A stretch of 9,148 nucleotides of DNA, from NCBI GenBank assembly GCA_030149625.1, contig JASLHP010000212.1, positions 1 to 9,148 on the forward strand, in the 5' to 3' direction. Origin of the DNA: Solirubrobacteraceae bacterium (GTDB lineage: Bacteria > Actinomycetota > Thermoleophilia > Solirubrobacterales > Solirubrobacteraceae). Made by a program: the position numbers and the translations under genes. Under the pieces are notes generated by a model. That model saw only the letters and a list, made by a program, of their open reading frames with translations, searched no databases and was not told the origin of the DNA. Numbering within the stretch: the stretch's first letter is position 1; each line of letters starts with the position of its first letter. This document shows, one piece after another, positions 1 to 6,278 of the stretch.

Positions 1-599
1 GCGCTTGCCGCCAGCCGCAGGCATTCCGCCTCGGCCTGCACCAAGCCGGGCCGCAGCGGATCGTCCACCTTGAGGATGTGGCTCGACGGGAATCCGTGGG
101 CTGGACGGCCCCAGCCTCCGTCGCGCATCCGGACGAGCAGCAGCTTGTCCTGCAGGCCAGCGATCGAAAGCTCGCTGTCATCGTGAATCGCCAGTGGACG
201 CTGCGGCAGGTCGAACACCTCCTGCTCGAGCGCGTCGCGGGTGTAGGGCACGACTTCCGGCGTGCGCGGCGGCGGCTCCTCGGCCGCAATCACGAGCGCG
301 CCTGCCACGTCCCGTCCGAAGCGCCGCAACAGCGCATGCAGATCGTTGACCGCCACCTTCAGCTCGGCGCTCAGCGCCTGGCGGTGCTGGCCCTCGGGGA
401 GCAACCCGTCCATGAACACGCTCGCGTCCATGCTCCTGCTCTGCAGCGGAAGCGAGCACGACAGCACCGGGGAAAGGCCGTCCCAGCGCTCCAGCGCCGC
501 GTCGGTGTAAGCACAGCTCAGCGCCCAGGGGCGGCGCGCGCGGAGCTCGGCTACGAGCAGTCCGCCCAGCCAGACGCCAAGCGGCTCAAGCTTCGCCAT
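1..599 (-). CDS. hipA: HipA-family serine/threonine kinase toxin, N-terminal 199 residues (C-terminus beyond the left window edge)
   Basis: This is the toxin half of a type II HipBA module. Known HipA proteins are Ser/Thr kinases that phosphorylate targets such as glutamyl-tRNA synthetase and cause growth arrest. I translated the minus frame from ATG 599 and found it open to the window edge. The N-terminal HipA-couple domain is clear, with an LSCSLPL segment near residues 46-52, LLPEG at 66-70 and a FGRDVAGAL segment at 94-102. The start of the kinase domain follows: LSIAGLQDK at 144-152 matches the glycine-rich loop of HipA, and Ser145 aligns with the autophosphorylated Ser150 of E. coli HipA. 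Lys177 in SSHILK matches the ATP-binding lysine. The catalytic Asp and DFD-type motifs should lie outside the window, since the family is usually about 400-440 aa. The start overlaps the end of hipB by 14 bp, and a GGAGAAG sequence sits directly before the ATG, so translation is probably coupled. The family call is firm; whether the toxin is active cannot be judged. Confidence 0.93.
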   Translation of the reverse strand, partial: MAKLEPLGVWLGGLLVAELRARRPWALSCAYTDAALERWDGLSPVLSCSLPLQSRSMDASVFMDGLLPEGQHRQALSAELKVAVNDLHALLRRFGRDVAGALVIAAEEPPPRTPEVVPYTRDALEQEVFDLPQRPLAIHDDSELSIAGLQDKLLLVRMRDGGWGRPAHGFPSSHILKVDDPLRPGLVQAEAECLRLAAS

Positions 600-852
600 C
601 TTCTCCGGACCAGGTGACGGTCACGGTCGCACCCGAGCGGCGCAGCACCCGCAGGACGTGCTCGAGCGAGCTCGCGGTGCGTCCACTCTCGAGGTGAGCG
701 AGATAGCCGCGGCTCAGCCCCGTCTGCTCCGCCAGCTTCTCCTGGGTCAAGCTCCTGCGCGCGCGGATATCCGCGACCGCACGGCCGAAGTCGGCACCAG
801 TACGGATGTTCCACCGCGCCATCGACGGCCGGCTTGCCTGTTCCTGTGACAT
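586..852 (-). CDS. hipB: HipB-like XRE-family antitoxin / autorepressor
   Basis: This 88-aa protein has an XRE (Cro/CI) helix-turn-helix spanning about residues 22-72, with the typical LTQEKLAEQTGLSRGYLAHLESGR pattern beginning at Leu35. A short beta-type tail (ATVTVTW, 75-81) follows, as in HipB dimers. Its place directly upstream of hipA, with a 14-bp overlap, supports its role: it would neutralise HipA and repress the shared promoter, probably through the three palindromes at 845-938. ATG 852 has an AAAGGAG sequence upstream with a long spacer of about 13 nt. The in-frame ATG at 822 (Met11) is a possible later start that would leave the HTH intact. The 852 start codon lies inside the promoter-proximal palindrome, so operator occupancy and translation start overlap physically. 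Confidence 0.92.
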   Translation of the reverse strand: MSQEQASRPSMARWNIRTGADFGRAVADIRARRSLTQEKLAEQTGLSRGYLAHLESGRTASSLEHVLRVLRRSGATVTVTWSGEDGEA

Positions 853-862
853 ATCTGTCGCA
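845..862. promoter_or_regulatory. Putative HipB operator 1 (covers hipB start codon)
   Basis: The plus strand reads TGTGACATATCTGTCGCA, an 18-bp imperfect palindrome (14 of 18 positions self-complementary) with outer half-sites of the form TGYGACA/TGTCRCA. It is one of three related sites at exactly 38-bp spacing, and it covers the hipB ATG at 850-852. That the binder is HipB is inferred from autoregulation in the family. Confidence 0.6.
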
Positions 863-882
863 CATCTCCTTTCACAAATGCC

Positions 883-900
883 TGCGACAATATCGTCACA
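883..900. promoter_or_regulatory. Putative HipB operator 2
   Basis: The plus strand reads TGCGACAATATCGTCACA, an 18-bp palindrome with 14 of 18 positions self-complementary. It shares 15 of 18 bases with the site at 921-938. Its centre is 38 bp from the centres of both neighbouring sites. It would overlap the transcription start of the candidate hipBA promoter, which fits a repressor site. Confidence 0.62.
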
Positions 901-928
901 TTAGCATGAGTGATGTGGCTTGCGACAG
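898..928 (-). promoter_or_regulatory. Candidate hipBA promoter
   Basis: On the minus strand, a CTGTCG -35-like hexamer (923-928) is followed by TAATGT (898-903, spacer 19) or GCTAAT (900-905, spacer 17) as a -10-like hexamer. The -35 falls in operator 3, and the predicted start point falls in operator 2. The match to a housekeeping consensus is only moderate. A promoter somewhere in this 95-bp gap is more certain than these exact boxes. Confidence 0.3.
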
Positions 929-938
929 TATCGACGCA
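921..938. promoter_or_regulatory. Putative HipB operator 3 (promoter-distal)
   Basis: The plus strand reads TGCGACAGTATCGACGCA. It is the weakest palindrome of the three (12 of 18 positions self-complementary), but 15 of 18 bases match the site at 883-900. It sits 10 bp beyond the stop codon of the SDR gene and would overlap the -35 element of the candidate hipBA promoter. Confidence 0.52.
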
Positions 939-947
939 GATCTTGCT

Positions 948-1760
948 TCAGCCGATGCGGCCGCGGCGCTCCCGCGTGAGCTGCTTGTATGCGTCCGCGA
1001 TGATCGGCACACGCAGCCGCGGCGCCCGCCGCATGACCCAGAACGCCGCGCGCATGTGCGGCCGGTCGACGACCACTAGCGGCTTGCCGCGCTCGGCGGC
1101 GCGCACGATCGCGCGCGCGACGTAGTCGGCGCGCATCGCCTTCTCCGGTGTCACGCCTCCGGTCGGGCCCCACTCGTGCTCCTCGCCCAGCTGGTCCGTG
1201 TTGACGTCGCCGGGACACACGACCGTCGCCCGCACGCCGCTGCCGGCGAGCTCCTGGACCAGCACCTCGCCCAGCCCCACCATCGCCCACTTGCTCGAGC
1301 TGTAGGAGGTGTAGGACGGTCCGCCGAACAGCCCGAGCTCGGATGACACGAGCACGATGCGGCCGTATTTGCGCTCCCTCATGCTCGGAAGCACCGCCTG
1401 CGTCAGCCAGACAGCCGCGCCCACGTGCAGGCGATAGCTCCGCTCGAAGTCCGCCGGCGTGACATCCTCGACGAAGTCACGCCGCAGCACGCCCGCGCAG
1501 CTGATCAGCGCGTCGATCGGGCCCAACGCCATCGCCACCTCGCCGGCCGCGCGCGCGCACTCGGCGGGATCGCTCAAATCCGCCGCGGCGACGTGGTGCT
1601 CGCCGTCCAGCCGCCCGGCGACGTCGGCGAGCAGCTGTGCGTTGCTCGCGACCAGCCCCACCTGCGCACCCAACGACGCGAAGCGGCGCGCCGTCGCGAG
1701 GCCGATGCCACGCGAGGCGCCCGTGACCAGCACCGTCTTGCCCGCGAATTGAGAGCTCAC
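948..1760 (-). CDS. Short-chain dehydrogenase/reductase (SDR) family oxidoreductase
   Basis: This 270-aa classical SDR is an NAD(P)(H)-dependent oxidoreductase; the substrate cannot be told. The Rossmann cofactor motif TGASRGIG is at residues 13-20, and Arg17 after the Ser suggests NADP preference. The acidic D61 of the DLSD segment probably contacts adenine. The catalytic Ser is in VSSE (139-140), and the YSSSK motif gives Tyr153 and Lys157. Two positions are unusual: the structural NNAG motif is SCAG (87-90), and the usual catalytic-tetrad Asn before the LTQAVLP stretch is His112. I chose the GTG at 1760 because it overlaps the peptidase stop as GTGA (4 bp) and puts the Rossmann strand at the expected distance from the N-terminus. 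The coupling implies co-translation with the M3 peptidase. The C-terminal tail (PRLRVPIIADAYKQL) resembles SDRs acting on lipids or long-chain substrates, but that is only a hint. Confidence 0.93.
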   Translation of the reverse strand: MSSQFAGKTVLVTGASRGIGLATARRFASLGAQVGLVASNAQLLADVAGRLDGEHHVAAADLSDPAECARAAGEVAMALGPIDALISCAGVLRRDFVEDVTPADFERSYRLHVGAAVWLTQAVLPSMRERKYGRIVLVSSELGLFGGPSYTSYSSSKWAMVGLGEVLVQELAGSGVRATVVCPGDVNTDQLGEEHEWGPTGGVTPEKAMRADYVARAIVRAAERGKPLVVVDRPHMRAAFWVMRRAPRLRVPIIADAYKQLTRERRGRIG

Positions 1761-3619
1761 GACAAGCGCCCCGAGGCCTCCGCGGCTGCTTCCGCCTGCT
1801 CCAGCTGGCGCTCGACGAGATCCAGGCCAGCCGTCCAGAAGCCGGCGTCGGCGAGGTCGATGCCGACGATCGCGCCGAGCTCCTCCGGCGCACGCGAGCC
1901 GCCCGCCGCGAGCATCTCCAGGTAGCGCGGCACGATCTCCGGACCGGTCTGCTCGTAGCGCTCGTACACCGACAGCGCCAGCAGCTGTCCGTACGCGTAG
2001 GCGTACACGTAGCCGGGGCTGCCGATGAAGTGCGGGATGTAGGACCACCACGTGCGATAGCCGTCGCTCAGCTCGACCGAGTCGCCGAGCATCTCCGACT
2101 GGCTCTCCGCCCACAACTCGCCCAGGCGATCCACCGACAGCTCGCCCCGCTCGCGCCTGTTCGTGTGCACGAGCTCCTCGAAGCGGTTCATCGCGACTTG
2201 GCGAAAGACGGTCGCGATCGTGTCCTCGAGGTTCTCCGCGAGCAGCGCCAGACGCGACGCCGGCGTCGCGTCCTCTTCGAGCAGGCGGGCGAACACGATC
2301 GTCTCGCCGAACACCGAAGCGGTCTCGGCCAGCGTCAGCGGCGTGCTCTGGTGAAAGACCCCCTGGCGCGCCGCGAGCGCGAAGTGCACACCGTGGCCGA
2401 GCTCGTGCGCGAGCGTCAGCACGTCGCGCCGGCGCGAGGTGTAGTTGAGCAGCACGTATGGATATACCGACGGCACCGCCGCTGCGCAGAACGCGCCGCC
2501 GCGCTTGGCCGCGCGTACCGGCGCGTCGATGCGGCGCTCGTCGAAGAAGCGCCCGACGAGCGCGCCGAGCTCGGGGGAGAACGCGGAGTAGCACTCGCGC
2601 ACGATCTCGCGCGCCTGCGCGAACGTGTAGCTGACCTCGTCCTCGGTCACAGCCGCCATGCGGTCGTAGTCCGCGAGGCGCTCCACGCCCAGCAGCTTCG
2701 CCTTCAACCGATACCAACGACGCGGGATCTCATAGCGTCCGCGCACCGCATCGATCAGCGCCCGCACGGACTCGTCGCTGGCCTCGTTCGCGAGGTTGCG
2801 CGCCGCCAGCCAATGTGGATAGCGGCGCAGGCGATCGTCGGTCGCCTTGTCCGCGAGCAGCGTGTTGAACAGGAACGCGCGCGTGCGCAGTCCCGGCGCG
2901 AGCGCCGCCGTGACCGCCTCCGCGGTCGTGCGCCGCGCGTCGCGGTCGGCCAGCTGCAGGCGGCTGAGCGCCACGTCCAACGCGACCTTCTCGCCACCCG
3001 CCGCGACGCCCGCGCCCCCGCGATCGGCCACCGAAGGCTCGCCGCCGGCTGGGAGCATCACCTCGATCGCCGACGTCAGCTCCTCGAACAGCCGCATCCA
3101 CGCGTTCGCGCCGGTCAACGACTTCTCCGTGAGGATCTTCTCCTCCGGCTCGCTCAGCAGGTGCTCGCGGTAGCGGCGCGCATTGCGCAGGTGGTGCGCG
3201 CAGAACTCCAGCCCCTCGCCCGCCAGCAGCTCCTCGGCGCGCGCGTCGGACAGCGCCGCCCACTCCAGCTCGAAGAACAGCAGCTTCGTCTGGATCTGCG
3301 TCTCCTGCTCCTGAACCGCCTGCAGCAGTGCGCCGTTCTCTGGGTCCGCGGTGTCGGTCGAGAAGCGCAGCGACGCGTAGTAGCCGGCGCGCGCGACGAG
3401 CTCGTAGATGCTCGCGAGCTCGCCCATCGCGTCGCGCAGCTGCATGCTGCTCAGCTCGCCGAGCTTGCCCGCGTGGCGCTCGGCAAACGAGCTCGCACGT
3501 CCGAGCGCGTCGCTGAGACGACGTTCGACGCCCTCCCTGCCCTCGCCTTCGACCAGCGGCTCGAGGTCCCACGCCGTCTCCTGAAGCTCGGGATCCGTGG
3601 GCTCTGCTGGGGCGGCCAT
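1757..3619 (-). CDS. pepF: M3-family zinc oligoendopeptidase F (thimet-type)
   Basis: This 620-aa metallopeptidase would cleave short peptides in the cytoplasm; no signal peptide or membrane segment is seen. The zinc site is HELGH at residues 405-409, with catalytic Glu406, and the third ligand is probably Glu432 in LAETAS, the usual distance downstream. The N-terminal ETAWDLEPL opening (14-22), the YPYVLLNY segment before the zinc helix and the C-terminal HFIGSPGYVYAYAYGQ segment are typical of the pepF/M3 group, and the length fits. ATG 3619 gives the family-typical N-terminus; no good Shine-Dalgarno precedes it. It starts 23 bp after the ABC permease stop and overlaps the SDR start by 4 bp (GTGA), so it belongs to the exporter operon. 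The linkage suggests a role with the transported peptide or in peptide turnover, but this is inference. The reading frame stays open further upstream, into the permease; that is an artefact of high GC. Confidence 0.95.
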   Translation of the reverse strand: MAAPAEPTDPELQETAWDLEPLVEGEGREGVERRLSDALGRASSFAERHAGKLGELSSMQLRDAMGELASIYELVARAGYYASLRFSTDTADPENGALLQAVQEQETQIQTKLLFFELEWAALSDARAEELLAGEGLEFCAHHLRNARRYREHLLSEPEEKILTEKSLTGANAWMRLFEELTSAIEVMLPAGGEPSVADRGGAGVAAGGEKVALDVALSRLQLADRDARRTTAEAVTAALAPGLRTRAFLFNTLLADKATDDRLRRYPHWLAARNLANEASDESVRALIDAVRGRYEIPRRWYRLKAKLLGVERLADYDRMAAVTEDEVSYTFAQAREIVRECYSAFSPELGALVGRFFDERRIDAPVRAAKRGGAFCAAAVPSVYPYVLLNYTSRRRDVLTLAHELGHGVHFALAARQGVFHQSTPLTLAETASVFGETIVFARLLEEDATPASRLALLAENLEDTIATVFRQVAMNRFEELVHTNRRERGELSVDRLGELWAESQSEMLGDSVELSDGYRTWWSYIPHFIGSPGYVYAYAYGQLLALSVYERYEQTGPEIVPRYLEMLAAGGSRAPEELGAIVGIDLADAGFWTAGLDLVERQLEQAEAAAEASGRLS

Positions 3620-3624
3620 CGCCC

Positions 3625-3639
3625 GGCAGCTTAGCTGCC
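3625..3639 (-). repeat. Short inverted repeat between permease and pepF
   Basis: GGCAGC and GCTGCC form a perfect 6-bp stem around a 3-nt TTA/TAA loop. It fills most of the 23-bp spacer and ends 5 nt before the pepF start codon. There is no T-run, so a terminator is unlikely. As RNA it could reduce pepF initiation or protect an mRNA end. It is short enough to be chance in such GC-rich DNA. Confidence 0.35.
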
Positions 3640-3642
3640 CGC

Positions 3643-4440
3643 TCAGGCGTCCAGCTTGCGCGTGCGCCACGCGCCGAGCGCGAGGAAGATCGCGATCCAC
3701 GCGAGCGACACGACCACGGCCGTGGCCGTCGACATCGTCACGGTGGCGCCGCCGCGCGGCCCGTGGTGCTCGCCGAGGGCGATCGGGCTGAAGTGCGCGA
3801 CCGCCTGGCTGAGGATCAGCTTGCGCGAGCCGCCGAGCGATTCGATGTTTTCGAGGATCCGGCTCGCGACCAGCTGCCAGCCGATCAGCGCCGTCAGCGC
3901 CGCCGGGCGCGAGCCGATCAGCGCGGAGAAGCCGACGGCCACCACGCACACGATGCCCGTGGAGAACAGCGTGAACAGCAGCCCGTTGATCGCGAGCGCG
4001 CCGCCCGGCGTCGGCGTGCCCGCCGCGAGCGCGTACGTGCCGACGAGCATCACCGCATAAGCCGCGATCGTCACCAGCCAGCACAGGCCCAGCGCCGCCG
4101 GCACGCGCGCGGCGAACAGCGCCACGCGCGAGCGGCCCGTCACGACGAGATCGCGGAACACGCCCGCGGCGAGGTCGCCCGCGCCGCCGTCCGTGCCGAT
4201 CATGATCGCGGCCAGCGGCCCGAAGAACAGCGCCAGCACCGGCATCGCGTCTTCGAAGCCATGCACGCCGCCGGCGGGAGAATGTTCAGCCGGGCTCGAA
4301 GAGTGCTGGATGCCCTTGACGATGAAGTAGATCACGAGCGGCGCCCCCGCCAGCACCAGCGCCCAGATCAGCGTGCTGCGCTTCTTGCGCAGCTTCAGGA
4401 AGTCCGCCCCCACCATCCGTACCGCGATCGCCGAGCTCAT
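3643..4440 (-). CDS. ABC-2 type transporter permease (BcrB/NatB-like)
   Basis: This 265-aa integral membrane protein forms the channel half of an ABC exporter with the upstream ATPase. It has a short charged cytoplasmic N-terminus (FLKLRKKRST, 14-23), then about six hydrophobic segments near residues 23-42, 65-83, 107-138, 149-175, 178-195 and 238-257. It ends in a basic tail (RTRKLDA). A hydrophilic loop rich in Ser, Pro, His and Gly lies between segments 1 and 2 (about 45-62). This pattern matches the ABC-2 family, which includes bacitracin and lantibiotic immunity permeases. The ATG at 4440 overlaps the ATPase stop as ATGA, with a GGAGG Shine-Dalgarno 10 nt upstream (4451-4455). The substrate is unknown; hydrophobic peptides, lipids or antibiotics are common for the family. 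Confidence 0.92.
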   Translation of the reverse strand: MSSAIAVRMVGADFLKLRKKRSTLIWALVLAGAPLVIYFIVKGIQHSSSPAEHSPAGGVHGFEDAMPVLALFFGPLAAIMIGTDGGAGDLAAGVFRDLVVTGRSRVALFAARVPAALGLCWLVTIAAYAVMLVGTYALAAGTPTPGGALAINGLLFTLFSTGIVCVVAVGFSALIGSRPAALTALIGWQLVASRILENIESLGGSRKLILSQAVAHFSPIALGEHHGPRGGATVTMSTATAVVVSLAWIAIFLALGAWRTRKLDA

Positions 4441-5405
4441 ACCCTCAGTTCCTCCGGAACGAGCTGCGAGTCGAGCCGCGAGGTGATCTGCAGGAAGCGC
4501 TGCTCGAGGCTGTGGCGCACAGGCTCGAGGCGCGTGACGCCGACACCGGCCTGCACGAGCGCCGCGTTCACCTGCGCGGCGCTCCGCGGCTCGCCGGCGA
4601 GCACCACGCGGAGGCCTTCGTCGTCGCGGCGCGCCTCGGCCACCAGCGCGCTCGCGTCGAGCACCGTCAGCGCGCGCTCGACGTCCTCGACGCCCAGGAT
4701 CAGCTCGTGGCGCGCGCCGCCGGCCGCCGCGAGGTCCGCGATCGCCCCCTGCGTGACGATCTTGCCGCGGTCGACGATCGCCGCCGCGTCGCACGTCTTT
4801 TCGACCTCGTCGAGCAGGTGCGAGGAGATGAACACGGTGCGCCCCTCCTGCTCGACCATCGCGCGGATCGTCTCGCGAAACTCCTGGATGCCGCCCGGGT
4901 CAAGACCGTTCGTCGGCTCGTCCAAGATCAAGAGCAGCGGATCCGCGAGCAGACAGCGCGCGACCCCCAGCCGCTGGCGCATGCCCATCGAGTAGCTCTT
5001 GACCCTCTCGTCCGCGCGCTCGGCAAGGCCCACGCGCGCGAGCGCCGGGTCGATTCGCGCGAACGTCTCCGGGCCGCGCACCGCGGCGACGATCTTCAGG
5101 TTCTCGCGGCCGGTCAGGTGCATGTGGAAGCGCGGCTCCTCGACGATCGCGCCGACGCGCTCGAGCGCCTGCGCGCGCTGCGCCGGCAGCCGGTGGCCGA
5201 GCACGTGCATCGTTCCCGCGCTTGCCGGCGTGAGGCCGAGCAGCGTGCGGATGATCGTCGTCTTGCCCGCGCCGTTCGGGCCGAGGAAGCCGAACGCCAC
5301 GCCGCGCGGCACCCGCAGGTCGATGCCATCCAGCGCCGTGCGTTCGCCAAAGCGCTTCGTCAGGCCAGTCGTCTCGATCGCAGGCGATGAGGAGCTCGCG
5401 TCCAT
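4437..5405 (-). CDS. ABC transporter ATP-binding protein (BcrA-like exporter ATPase)
   Basis: This 322-aa nucleotide-binding protein powers the adjacent permease. Walker A is GPNGAGKTT (42-50). A variant Q-loop has VEEP (88-91) in place of the usual Gln, followed by LTGRENL, a form common in BcrA/lantibiotic-immunity ATPases. The signature is YSMGMRQR (138-145), with an S-M-G-M core. Walker B plus D-loop is LLLILDEPTNGLDP (157-170), and the switch His is His196 in SSHLLDE. A C-terminal domain of about 100 residues follows, as in exporter ATPases of this group. ATG 5405 is the first gene of the exporter operon. It lacks a Shine-Dalgarno and has a -10-like hexamer 8 bp upstream, so it may be leaderless. 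The shared inverted-repeat motif at 5444-5459 suggests control by the response regulator encoded just upstream. Confidence 0.95.
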   Translation of the reverse strand: MDASSSSPAIETTGLTKRFGERTALDGIDLRVPRGVAFGFLGPNGAGKTTIIRTLLGLTPASAGTMHVLGHRLPAQRAQALERVGAIVEEPRFHMHLTGRENLKIVAAVRGPETFARIDPALARVGLAERADERVKSYSMGMRQRLGVARCLLADPLLLILDEPTNGLDPGGIQEFRETIRAMVEQEGRTVFISSHLLDEVEKTCDAAAIVDRGKIVTQGAIADLAAAGGARHELILGVEDVERALTVLDASALVAEARRDDEGLRVVLAGEPRSAAQVNAALVQAGVGVTRLEPVRHSLEQRFLQITSRLDSQLVPEELRV

Positions 5406-5413
5406 TGCCAGCC

Positions 5414-5442
5414 ATTCTCATCGCCGGCACGTGCATGAAGCA
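5414..5442 (-). promoter_or_regulatory. Candidate promoter of the ABC-pepF-SDR operon, leaderless-compatible
   Basis: On the minus strand, GAGAAT (5414-5419) matches 4 of 6 bases of a TATAAT box and lies 8 bp before the ATPase ATG. At a 17-bp spacing the -35 would be TGCTTC (5437-5442), a poor match that sits next to the TAAGGG-type site at 5444-5459. A weak -35 abutting a regulator site is what an activator-dependent promoter would look like. This is inferred from spacing only. Confidence 0.33.
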
Positions 5443-5443
5443 A

Positions 5444-5459
5444 TCGGGGATTGCCCTTA
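5444..5459. promoter_or_regulatory. Putative response-regulator binding site upstream of the ABC operon
   Basis: The plus strand reads TCGGGGATTGCCCTTA and matches the site upstream of the histidine kinase gene (7530-7545) at 14 of 16 bases, including the identical 13-mer GGGATTGCCCTTA. The reading toward the ABC gene is TAAGGGCAATCCCCGA. It ends 38 bp before the ATPase start codon, almost the same place as the other copy. The probable binder is the LuxR-type regulator encoded between the two sites. Confidence 0.6.
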
Positions 5460-5460
5460 G

Positions 5461-5498
5461 GGCGCCCGCCGGGGCGCCGGCCCGCCCCGCCCGCGGGG
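5461..5498 (-). terminator. GC-rich hairpin region after the response regulator, possible terminator
   Basis: Several inverted repeats crowd the stretch just past the regulator stop codon. CCCCG pairs with CGGGG across CCCG (5485-5498), and GGCGCC occurs twice as an inverted pair (5461-5466 and 5473-5478). None is followed by a T-run on the minus strand. It could end transcription of the two-component operon, but in such GC-rich DNA hairpins are frequent by chance. Confidence 0.4.
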
Positions 5499-5504
5499 AC
5501 CGCG

Positions 5505-6278
5505 CTAGAGCCCGTCGAGGCTCACCAGCCGGCGCTGCACGGCCCAGCGGCTGAGCTCGTGGCGGCTGGAGAGCTGCAGCTTGCGCAACACCGCCGACAC
5601 GTGCGCCTCGACCGTCTTCACCGAGATGCCGAGGCTCTGCGCAACCTCCTTGTACATGTAGCCGCGCGCGATGTGGCGCAGCACCTCGCGCTCGCGCGGC
5701 GTCAACTGGTCGAGCTCGCGCTCATCGGCCGCCGCCGTCTGAGCACTCGCGCCGGCCGTCTGCGCTTCGTGGGCGAACGCGTCGAGCACGAAACCCGCGA
5801 GGCGCGGCGAAAACACCGCGTCGCCGCCCGCCACGCGGCGCACCGCATCCGTCAGCTCGCACGCCGAGATCGTCTTCGTCACATAACCGCGCGCGCCCGC
5901 GCGGATCACCGCGATCACGTCCTCCGCCGCATCCGACACCGACAGCGCCAGGAAGCGCACGTCCGGCTGCTCACGCGCGACGCGCGCGATCACCGCCACG
6001 CCGCCGCCGTCGGGCATGTGCACGTCGAGCAGCACCACGTCCGGCCGCTGCTCGCCGATCACGGCAACCGCCTCCGCGACGGTGCCCGCGTCGCCCACCA
6101 CCTCGAGTTCCGCGCCGAGCTCCGCGCGTACGCCCGAGCGGAACAGGTGATGGTCGTCGACGATCACCACGCGGGTCGCCGAGCCCGCTGGCGACTCGCG
6201 CTCGGCCGTCGTGGCCGCGGCCGGAGGCGACGGCGAGCGTGCTCGTTCGGAGCCCGCGGCGCGCGCCGGCTCACGCAT
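5505..6278 (-). CDS. NarL/LuxR-family response regulator, partner of the PspC kinase
   Basis: This 257-aa DNA-binding regulator is activated by phosphotransfer from the adjacent kinase. The receiver domain runs from about residue 36 to 150, with the acidic pair Asp41-Asp42, phosphoacceptor Asp85 in LLDVHMPDG, Ser113 as the switch hydroxyl and Lys135 in YVTK. A linker rich in Ala, Gln and Thr leads to the LuxR-type HTH at about 191-236 (LTPREREVL, then SVKTVEAHV as recognition helix). The ATG at 6278 overlaps the kinase stop by 8 bp, so the two are co-translated. This start adds about 35 low-complexity residues rich in Ala, Pro and Ser before the receiver, which is longer than usual. No better start lies closer to the receiver, so I kept it. 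Its likely targets are the two TAAGGG-N4-CCCTTA-type sites on either side of its operon. Confidence 0.95.
   Translation of the reverse strand: MREPARAAGSERARSPSPPAAATTAERESPAGSATRVVIVDDHHLFRSGVRAELGAELEVVGDAGTVAEAVAVIGEQRPDVVLLDVHMPDGGGVAVIARVAREQPDVRFLALSVSDAAEDVIAVIRAGARGYVTKTISACELTDAVRRVAGGDAVFSPRLAGFVLDAFAHEAQTAGASAQTAAADERELDQLTPREREVLRHIARGYMYKEVAQSLGISVKTVEAHVSAVLRKLQLSSRHELSRWAVQRRLVSLDGL

Noticed and set aside
551..865. Alternative start at 865 for a different protein in front of hipA
   Set aside because: This frame gives a product with no HTH. The frame from 852 encodes a clean XRE domain, although the 865 ATG lies closer to the AAAGGAG.
948..2717. A longer SDR protein of 589 residues fused to an upstream N-terminal domain
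   Set aside because: The added part is an Arg/Ala-rich out-of-frame reading of the M3 gene. The GTG at 1760 gives a normal SDR and a GTGA overlap.
2030..3634. A 534-codon open frame on the plus strand opposite the M3 peptidase
   Set aside because: The translation is Arg/Ala/Gln-rich low-complexity sequence with no domain, and the opposite strand has a clear zinc peptidase. It is a mirror effect of high GC.
1757..4084. A longer M3 peptidase starting inside the permease gene
   Set aside because: ATG 3619 gives the family-typical N-terminus and length. The upstream extension is an alternate frame of the permease.
3763..5390. Plus-strand open frames opposite the ABC genes (3763-4995 and 4512-5390)
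   Set aside because: They are antisense shadows of the ATPase and permease, with biased composition and no ribosome-binding site worth noting.
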